Positions 7,036 to 11,571 of a stretch of DNA of 11,571 nt are shown one piece after another (the first letter of the stretch is position 1; each line of letters begins with the position of its first letter). Source of the stretch: Pseudomonadota bacterium. Its GTDB lineage: Bacteria > Pseudomonadota > Gammaproteobacteria > Xanthomonadales > Xanthomonadaceae. The notes beneath the pieces were generated by a model. That model made no database searches. It was not told where the DNA came from and saw nothing but the letters and a program-made list of their open reading frames with translations. A program made the position numbers and the translations under genes. The stretch is taken from NCBI GenBank assembly GCA_023425225.1, contig JAFADB010000166.1, forward strand, positions 1 to 11,571. The letters are read 5' to 3'.

Positions 7036-7118
7036 CCGCCGTCGTCTTCGCGGTTCGTCCCTGGCTCAGCAGGATGGCGACATCCTCCCATCGGAAGGTC
7101 GAAGGAGAACGAGACACA

Positions 7119-9266
7119 ATGAGCACGGTGCGCCTTGAAGTGGTCAAGAACCCGCCGGACCGCATCCCCATGCAGCCGGCCTCGCTGGACATCTGGGACA
7201 AGAAGTACCGGCTCAAGACCAAGCAGGGCCAGGCGCTGGATGCCGACATCGACGGCACCTACCAGCGCGTGGCGCGCGCGCTGGCCGATGCCGAGGGTAG
7301 CCCGGAGCTGCGCGAGTACTGGTACGAGCGCTTCGTGTGGGCGCTGCGCCACGGCGCGATCCCGGCCGGGCGCATCACCTCCAACGCCGGCGCGCAGGAA
7401 CACAAGCCGGCCACCAGCACGATCAACTGCACCGTCTCGGGCACCATCGCCGACTCGATGGACGGCATCCTGGAGAAGGTCCACGAGGCCGGGCTCACGC
7501 TCAAGGCCGGCTGCGGCATCGGCTACGAGTTCAGCACGTTGCGCCCGCGCGGCGCGTTCGTGGCCGGCGCCGGCGCCTACACCTCCGGGCCGATGTCGTT
7601 CATGGATATCTTCGACAAGATGTGCTTCACCGTGTCCAGCGCCGGCGGCCGCCGCGGCGCGCAGATGGGCACCTTCGACGTGTCGCACCCGGACGTGAAG
7701 GATTTCATCCGCGCCAAGCGCGAGGACGGGCGCCTGCGCCAGTTCAACCTGTCGCTGCTGATCACCGACGGCTTCATGCAGGCGGTGGAGAACGACGCCG
7801 ACTGGCCGCTGGTGTTCCCGGTCAATCGCAAGGAGGAAGGCGACATCGACCTGGCCGACACCGCCACGGTGGTCTGGCGCGAGTGGCCGCTGCACGAGAA
7901 CTACATCGTGCGCGACGACGGCCTGGTCGCCTGCAAGGTGTACGGGCAGATCCGCGCCCGCCACCTGTGGGACATGATCATGGTGTCCACCTACGACTAC
8001 GCCGAGCCGGGCTTCATCCTGATCGACAAGGTCAACGAGATGAACAACAACTGGTGGTGCGAGAACATCCGCGCCACCAACCCGTGCGGCGAGCAGCCGC
8101 TGCCGCCGTACGGCGCCTGCCTGCTGGGCTCGGTCAACCTGACCACCTTCGTGCGCGACCCGTTCACCGACAAGGCGCGCTTCGACTGGGACGAGTACCG
8201 CGAGGTGGTGCGCGTGTTCACCCGCATGCTCGACAACGTGGTCGAGGTCAACGGCCTGCCGCTGCCGCAGCAGCGCACCGAGATCATGCGCAAGCGCCGC
8301 CACGGCATGGGCTTCCTCGGCCTGGGCTCGACGCTGACCATGCTGAAGATGAAGTACGGCTCGCCCGAGTCGTGCGGGTTCACCGAGTCGGTGGCACGCG
8401 AAATGGCGGTGGCCGGCTGGGAAACCGGGCTGGCGCTGGCGCGCGAGAAGGGCGCCGCGCCGATCATGGACGAGACCTTCGAGGTCACCGCCGAGATGCT
8501 GCGCAAGCGCCCGGAGATGGCGCGCGACGGCTGGCGCGTGGGCCAGCAGATCGAGGGCAAGGTGCTGCACGCGCGCTACAGCCGCTACATGCAGCGCATC
8601 GCCGAGGTCGCGCCCGAGCTGGTGGACGAGCTGGCCGAGACCGGCTCGCGCTTCACCCACCACAGCTCCATCGCCCCCACCGGCACCATCTCGCTGTCGC
8701 TGGCCAACAACGCCTCCAACGGCATCGAGCCCTCGTTCGCCCACCACTACAGCCGCAACGTGATCCGCGAGGGCAAGAAGTCCAAGGAGAAGGTGGACGT
8801 GTTCTCCTACGAGCTGCTGGCCTACCGCCACCTGGTCAACCCGAAGGCGATGCCGTTCGCCGACGAGGCGTCCGCGCAGCTGCCGGACTACTTCATCGCC
8901 GCCGACGACATCAGCCCGAAGGAGCACGTGGACGTGCAGGCCGCGGCGCAGAAGTGGGTGGACAGCTCCATCTCCAAGACCGCCAACGTTCCCACCGACT
9001 ATCCGTACGAGCAGTTCAAGGACATCTACCGCTACGCCTACCAGCAGGGGCTCAAGGGCTGCACCACGTTCCGCTTCAACCCGGCCGCCTTCCAGGGCGT
9101 GCTGGTCAAGGAGGCGGACCTGGAGAACACCACCTACCGCTTCGAGCTGGAGGATGGCAGCGTGGTCGAGGTCAAGGGCAACGAGCAGATCGAGTACGAC
9201 GGCGAGATGCACACCGCCGCCAACCTGTTCGACGCGCTCAAGGAAGGCTACTACGGCAAGTTCTGA
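7119..9266 (+). CDS. nrdJa: Class II (adenosylcobalamin-dependent) ribonucleotide reductase, catalytic subunit NrdJa
   Basis: This 715-residue catalytic subunit reduces ribonucleotides to deoxyribonucleotides using a thiyl radical generated from adenosylcobalamin, independent of oxygen. The active-site block N321-P-C323-G-E325 holds the thiyl-radical Cys and its Asn and Glu partners. Cys104 (STINC) and Cys334 (GACLLG) are the expected redox pair, with the same 11-residue spacing from radical Cys to second redox Cys as in class II enzymes such as Thermotoga NrdJ. PTGTIS (520-525) is the phosphate-binding loop. The protein ends in ANLFDALKEGYYGKF without the usual Cys-rich tail; that tail is on NrdJb (10230-11057), so the enzyme is split as known from Pseudomonas aeruginosa. 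ATG 7119 is preferred over an in-frame ATG at 7074, which lacks spacing for a ribosome-binding site. NrdR-like boxes lie upstream. Confidence 0.96.
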   Translation: MSTVRLEVVKNPPDRIPMQPASLDIWDKKYRLKTKQGQALDADIDGTYQRVARALADAEGSPELREYWYERFVWALRHGAIPAGRITSNAGAQEHKPATSTINCTVSGTIADSMDGILEKVHEAGLTLKAGCGIGYEFSTLRPRGAFVAGAGAYTSGPMSFMDIFDKMCFTVSSAGGRRGAQMGTFDVSHPDVKDFIRAKREDGRLRQFNLSLLITDGFMQAVENDADWPLVFPVNRKEEGDIDLADTATVVWREWPLHENYIVRDDGLVACKVYGQIRARHLWDMIMVSTYDYAEPGFILIDKVNEMNNNWWCENIRATNPCGEQPLPPYGACLLGSVNLTTFVRDPFTDKARFDWDEYREVVRVFTRMLDNVVEVNGLPLPQQRTEIMRKRRHGMGFLGLGSTLTMLKMKYGSPESCGFTESVAREMAVAGWETGLALAREKGAAPIMDETFEVTAEMLRKRPEMARDGWRVGQQIEGKVLHARYSRYMQRIAEVAPELVDELAETGSRFTHHSSIAPTGTISLSLANNASNGIEPSFAHHYSRNVIREGKKSKEKVDVFSYELLAYRHLVNPKAMPFADEASAQLPDYFIAADDISPKEHVDVQAAAQKWVDSSISKTANVPTDYPYEQFKDIYRYAYQQGLKGCTTFRFNPAAFQGVLVKEADLENTTYRFELEDGSVVEVKGNEQIEYDGEMHTAANLFDALKEGYYGKF

Positions 9267-9412
9267 GCGGGCCGGCGGCGCCCGCCGCGGCATCGGCAGC
9301 GGCCCGCCGCCCGTCCTCGTTCCCGCTCGCGTTCCATTCCCCGTTCCACGCCGCAATCCGTCGGTATAGCATCGCCCACGCAACACGACACTGACGCCCC
9401 CAGGAGGGCCTT
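9267..9412 (+). promoter_or_regulatory. Intergenic region between nrdJa and the H1-like gene
   Basis: These 146 bases begin with a very GC-rich segment (9267-9307) able to form alternative stems, for example GCGGGCC (9267-9273) with GGCCCGC (9301-9307), or CGGCGG (9273-9278) with CCGCCG (9282-9287). None is followed by a T-run. A possible weak promoter for the H1-like gene is TTCCAC (9344-9349) with TATAGC (9365-9370), spacer 15. The gene's ribosome-binding site AGGAGG is at 9402-9407. Confidence 0.35.
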
Positions 9413-10135
9413 ATGAGCAACGGTAATGGTGTAACGGCGACCCTATCGCAGGCCGCCGAGAACGTTAAGGAAAGCGCGGTCCAGCTGGGCGATGCCATTG
9501 CCACCACGGCCGGCGAGGCGGTGGCGACCGTCAAGCAGACCGCGGTCAAGGCGCGCAAGGAAGTGAAGGTGCGCGTGGCCAAGGCGAAGAAGGCGGTCAA
9601 GAAGGCCGAGAAGACGGTCGCCAAGCGCGCCGACTCGGTGGTCAAGAAGGCCACCAAGAGCGTGAAGAAGACGGTCGCCGGCGCACGCAAGAAGCTCGAG
9701 GCCGCCAAGGCCGGTGCCCAGGCCGAGGCCGCCAGCCTGAAGAAGAAGGCCGCCACCGCCAGGAAGAAGGCATCCACCCGCCTGGCTGCCGCCGAGAAGA
9801 CCGCCAAGAAGGATGTGAGCAAGGCGAAGAAGACGCTGAAGGCGGACACGGCCAAGGCGCGCAAGACGGTGGCCGGCAAAACCGCCGTTGCGAAGAAGAC
9901 GGTGAAGAAGGATGTGGCCAAGGTCCGCAAGACCGTGGCCAAGAAGGCGGCCGCTGCGAAGAAGACGGTGAAGAAGGACATCGCCAAGGCGCGCAAGACC
10001 GTCACCGCGAAGACCGCGGCGGCAAAGAAGGCGGTCAAGAAGGTCGCCGCCCGCAAGCCGGTCGCCAAGAAGGCGCCGGCGCGCAAGAGCCCGGTCAAGG
10101 CCGCCAGCAAGACCGCCTCCGCCAAGGCCCGCTGA
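9413..10135 (+). CDS. Histone H1-like Lys/Ala-rich protein with 11-residue repeats
   Basis: This 240-residue, strongly basic protein is made almost only of Lys, Ala, Val, Thr and Arg after residue 40, the composition of bacterial H1-like proteins that bind and compact DNA. The first 40 residues are different: uncharged to acidic, amphipathic (SQAAENVKESAVQLGDAI), and may form a helix for protein or membrane contact. Residues 127-214 are eight consecutive 11-residue units of the form A-(K/R)-K-T-V-x-K-x-x-A-x. The C-terminus is a KPVAKK/APARK-type tail like eukaryotic H1 tails. AGGAGG lies 5 bases before the ATG, the strongest ribosome-binding site in the window, suggesting high expression. 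It lies between nrdJa (146 bases upstream) and nrdJb (94 bases downstream), on the same strand. DNA binding is inferred from composition; RNA or polyanion binding is also possible. Confidence 0.88.
   Translation: MSNGNGVTATLSQAAENVKESAVQLGDAIATTAGEAVATVKQTAVKARKEVKVRVAKAKKAVKKAEKTVAKRADSVVKKATKSVKKTVAGARKKLEAAKAGAQAEAASLKKKAATARKKASTRLAAAEKTAKKDVSKAKKTLKADTAKARKTVAGKTAVAKKTVKKDVAKVRKTVAKKAAAAKKTVKKDIAKARKTVTAKTAAAKKAVKKVAARKPVAKKAPARKSPVKAASKTASAKAR
9791..10054 (+). repeat. 33-bp coding repeat (8 units) in the H1-like gene
   Basis: Eight consecutive 11-codon units: AEKTAKKDVSK, AKKTLKADTAK, ARKTVAGKTAV, AKKTVKKDVAK, VRKTVAKKAAA, AKKTVKKDIAK, ARKTVTAKTAA and AKKAVKKVAAR. Units 4-5 and 6-7 form a higher-order 66-bp pair with near-identical nucleotides in places (for example GCGAAGAAGACGGTGAAGAA twice). 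The array could expand or contract by recombination or slippage. Confidence 0.8.
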
Positions 10136-10159
10136 GGCTGGGTCGGCGAGGCAGGACCG

Positions 10160-10191
10160 CGTCGCCCGCGCTCCAACGGGCGCGGGCGACG
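10160..10191 (+). terminator. 12-bp perfect hairpin between the H1-like gene and nrdJb
   Basis: CGTCGCCCGCGC (10160-10171) and GCGCGGGCGACG (10180-10191) are exact reverse complements around an 8-base loop, and the loop can add a C-G and a U-G pair. It lies 24 bases past the H1-like stop and 38 bases before the nrdJb ATG. The downstream sequence is GAAC-repeat-like rather than T-rich. It may be a partial terminator, an RNA processing or stability element that sets different levels of the two mRNAs, or simply a strong stem. Confidence 0.45.
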
Positions 10192-10229
10192 ACGGATCGA
10201 ACGAACGAACGCAACCAGGAAAACGCATC

Positions 10230-11057
10230 ATGGCCGTCAAGATCGACAAGAAAATCAAGGGGTATTCCGTCGTCACCGCCGACGACAAGGCGCGCGAAGC
10301 CGCCGCGCCGGTACCCGCCGCGTCGATCGACCGCGCCACCGCCGAGGCGGCCAGCCCGGCCGACAACATCGTGCACATGCACGAGCGCATCGAGCGTCCC
10401 GAGGTGCTGATCGGCAGCACCTACAAGATCAAGTCGCCGCTGGTGGAACACGCCTTCTACGTGACCATCAACGACATCGTGCTCAATGCCGGCACCGAGC
10501 ACGAATCGCGCCGCCCGTTCGAGATCTTCATCAACTCCAAGTCGATGGAGCACTTCCAGTGGATCGTCGCGCTGACCCGCATCATGTCGGCGGTGTTCCG
10601 CAAGGGCGGCGACGTCACCTTCCTGGTGGAGGAGATGAAGGCGGTGTTCGACCCCAAGGGCGGCTACTTCAAGGCGGGCGGCGTGTACATGCCGTCGCTG
10701 GTGGCCGAGCTGGGAAACATCGTCGAGGACCACCTCAAGTCGATCGGCCTGCTGCACGACCCGGAGATGAGCGAGCACCAGCGCGCGCTGATCGCCGAGA
10801 AGCGCAAGCAGTTCGAGGACCGCTCAAAAAAAAACGCTGACGTAGCGCCGAAGCCTGCCGCCAAGGCGCCTGTCGACAGCGTGGCCAAGGCGCAGGAAAA
10901 CACCACCGCCGAGCACGAGGAGGACATCGCCGTCACCGGCGAAGGCGCCTCGTTCCCGCCCAGCGCCACCATGTGCCACAAGTGCAGCACCAAGGCGCTG
11001 GTGATCATGGACGGCTGCGCGACCTGCCTGAACTGCGGCTACAGCAAGTGCGGGTGA
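10230..11057 (+). CDS. nrdJb: Ribonucleotide reductase class II accessory subunit NrdJb (TSCPD domain, Cys-rich tail)
   Basis: This 275-residue protein is the detached C-terminal part of class II ribonucleotide reductase. It starts like other NrdJb proteins (VKIDKKIKGYSVV), has a TSCPD-type domain at about 60-175 (IGSTYKIKSP, EIFINSKSMEHF, FRKGGD), a Lys/Ala/Pro/Glu-rich linker at about 185-245, and a Cys-rich tail. The tail has Cys249/Cys252 and Cys263/Cys266, a likely zinc knuckle, then Cys269 and Cys274 in CGYSKCG, the expected redox pair that re-reduces the active site of NrdJa. AGGA lies 9 bases before the ATG. An A9 run at 10826-10834, in the linker at codons 199-202, could produce a tail-less form. 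It follows the H1-like gene by 94 bases and probably works in one complex with NrdJa. Confidence 0.93.
   Translation: MAVKIDKKIKGYSVVTADDKAREAAAPVPAASIDRATAEAASPADNIVHMHERIERPEVLIGSTYKIKSPLVEHAFYVTINDIVLNAGTEHESRRPFEIFINSKSMEHFQWIVALTRIMSAVFRKGGDVTFLVEEMKAVFDPKGGYFKAGGVYMPSLVAELGNIVEDHLKSIGLLHDPEMSEHQRALIAEKRKQFEDRSKKNADVAPKPAAKAPVDSVAKAQENTTAEHEEDIAVTGEGASFPPSATMCHKCSTKALVIMDGCATCLNCGYSKCG
10826..10840 (+). promoter_or_regulatory. Candidate slippage / -1 frameshift site in nrdJb (A9 run, immediate out-of-frame stop)
   Basis: Nine consecutive A (10826-10834) followed by C give TCA AAA AAA AAC in the nrdJb frame, containing an A AAA AAC slippery heptamer (10829-10835). After a -1 shift the ribosome reads CGC then TGA (10838-10840). 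In the +1 frame TAG follows at 10843-10845. A GAGGA at 10815-10819 lies 9 bases upstream of the heptamer, similar to the Shine-Dalgarno-like stimulator of dnaX. A small stem CGCT/AGCG (10835-10838 with 10844-10847) follows. Function is inferred. Confidence 0.45.
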
Positions 11058-11091
11058 GCGGCGGTCGTCGCGGCGTGCGGGCGCCCTGACA

Positions 11092-11119
11092 GGCGTCGTC
11101 CGTGCATCCGGACGTCGCC
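11092..11119. terminator. Imperfect hairpin between convergent genes
   Basis: GGCG-T-CGTCCG (11092-11102), loop TGCATC, CGGACG-T-CGCC (11109-11119) form 10 bp with one T-T mismatch. It lies 34 bases past the nrdJb stop, between convergent genes, where a bidirectional terminator is expected. No T-run follows. It overlaps a 10-base direct repeat GCCGGTACGA (11117-11126 and 11132-11141, 15-bp period) of unknown meaning. Confidence 0.45.
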
Positions 11120-11187
11120 GGTACGAGGGTTGCCGGTACGACGACCCGGCGCGCGATCCGCCGGGCCTTCGAATGCCGGGGAATGGC

Positions 11188-11571
11188 TTAGTCCAGCGCG
11201 GCCTTGTCCAGCCCGAAGGCCGTGTCCAGCGATCCGGGCAACCGGCGATAGGCCATGTTCAGGCGATTCCATCCGTTGATGGCCACGATGCGGAACGTCA
11301 GCTCGGCCAGCTCCTCCTCGGAGAAGTGTTCCCTCGCCGCGGCGTAGGCGGTGTCCGGCACGCCGTCGGGCGACAGGTGCGTCAGGGTTTCGGTCCAGGC
11401 CAGGGCCGCGCGTTCCCGCTCCGAGAACAGCGGCGATTCGCGCCAGATCGCCAGGTGATGGAGTCGCAACTCGCGCTCGCCATGCATCCGCGCCTGCTTG
11501 ACATGCATGTCGAGGCAGAACGCACAGCCGTTGACCTGCGATGCGCGGATGTCCACCAGCAGCGCCAGCGT
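11188..11571 (-). CDS. Carboxymuconolactone decarboxylase / AhpD-like alkylhydroperoxidase family protein, C-terminal part
   Basis: The visible 127 codons lack the start, which lies past the right edge; the frame continues upstream of the internal Val/GTG at 11556 with TLALL. The block RASQVNGCAFCLDMH (Cys16, Cys19, His23 of the visible part) is the active-site motif of the AhpD-like branch of the carboxymuconolactone decarboxylase superfamily, where the CxxC pair and following His carry out peroxide reduction. It is followed by the usual ERERAALAWTE helix and a C-terminal NGWNRLNMAYR helix. Single-domain members of about 150 residues are common and often linked to oxidative stress; the physiological reductant and peroxide are unknown here. 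It is convergent with nrdJb, 130 bases apart. Confidence 0.9.
   Translation of the reverse strand, partial: TLALLVDIRASQVNGCAFCLDMHVKQARMHGERELRLHHLAIWRESPLFSERERAALAWTETLTHLSPDGVPDTAYAAAREHFSEEELAELTFRIVAINGWNRLNMAYRRLPGSLDTAFGLDKAALD

Larger units (their letters stand above)
6647..7118. promoter_or_regulatory. 472-bp divergent intergenic region between the protease and nrdJa
   Basis: This region must hold promoters for both divergent genes. The protease side (6647-6860) contains a dyad at 6738-6776 (8-bp arms CGCCGGCC / GGCCGGCG) around an AT-rich ATTTAA at 6747-6752. On the minus strand that hexamer reads TTAAAT and could be a -10, but no matching -35 was seen. The nrdJa side contains two NrdR-like boxes (6881-6896, 6912-6927), a small stem at 6936-6955, and a 12-bp hairpin at 7009-7035. 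nrdJa has AAGGAG at 7102-7107, 11 bases before its ATG. No B12-box or other known riboswitch core was recognised. Confidence 0.6.

Noticed and set aside
6840..7118. Cobalamin riboswitch upstream of the B12-dependent reductase
   Set aside because: No B12-box-like core or the usual conserved segments were found by eye; the paired NrdR-like boxes explain regulation better.
6934..7122. A 62-codon upstream frame ending in an ATGA overlap with the nrdJa start
   Set aside because: It would begin at a TTG inside the regulatory region, has Arg/Pro/Ser-rich noise composition, and runs through the 12-bp hairpin. The ATGA overlap is probably chance, though a leader-peptide role is not formally excluded.
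5208..9386. A single minus-strand open frame of about 1,390 codons antisense to nrdJa and overlapping the protease gene
   Set aside because: It is a shadow of GC-rich codon usage. Its product is low-complexity Ala/Gly/His/Val with no family motif, while the plus-strand NrdJa and the in-frame protease both show complete catalytic motifs.
10826..10834. A9 run as a sequencing or assembly indel that breaks nrdJb
   Set aside because: With nine A the frame continues into a complete Cys-rich NrdJb tail, so the run length as given is consistent with an intact gene.

Overview
This GC-rich window (third codon positions almost all G or C) reads like chromosomal DNA of a gammaproteobacterium in the Xanthomonadaceae (Xanthomonas, Stenotrophomonas or Lysobacter type). 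That placement is an inference from base composition, a split class II ribonucleotide reductase (NrdJa plus NrdJb) and a YqjD/YqjE-type membrane gene cluster. No tRNA, rRNA, CRISPR array, insertion sequence or prophage module was seen.

The left part (1-6646) is entirely on the minus strand. In transcription order (right to left) it holds: a Do/HtrA (DegP/DegQ) periplasmic serine protease; a compact three-gene membrane cluster (DUF883/YqjD-like, YqjE-like 'holin' family, and a small coupled protein in the YqjK position); an AI-2E/PerM family permease; a YigB-like HAD phosphatase with a GTG start; an M17 leucyl aminopeptidase-type enzyme; and the N-terminus of an FMN-dependent alpha-hydroxy-acid (L-lactate type) dehydrogenase cut by the window edge.

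A 472-bp divergent intergenic region (6647-7118) separates the protease from the right-hand block. It contains two imperfect 16-bp palindromes whose centres are exactly 31 bp apart and which fit the NrdR-box pattern, then a roughly 190-nt leader with a 12-bp hairpin. No cobalamin riboswitch was recognised, although the downstream reductase needs adenosylcobalamin.

The plus-strand block (7119-11057) is the most interesting part. It contains nrdJa (catalytic subunit), a histone H1-like Lys/Ala protein built of 11-residue repeats, and nrdJb (TSCPD domain plus Cys-rich tail). The nucleoid-type protein gene thus lies between the two halves of the split reductase. Inside nrdJb an A9 run forms an A AAA AAC slippery heptamer in the reading frame. 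Out-of-frame stops follow within a few codons in both other frames, and rare third-position bases create them. The layout resembles the dnaX tau/gamma switch and predicts a second, tail-less NrdJb of about 203 residues. This is a hypothesis from sequence only.

The right edge (11188-11571, minus strand) is the C-terminal part of a CxxC carboxymuconolactone decarboxylase/AhpD-like protein.
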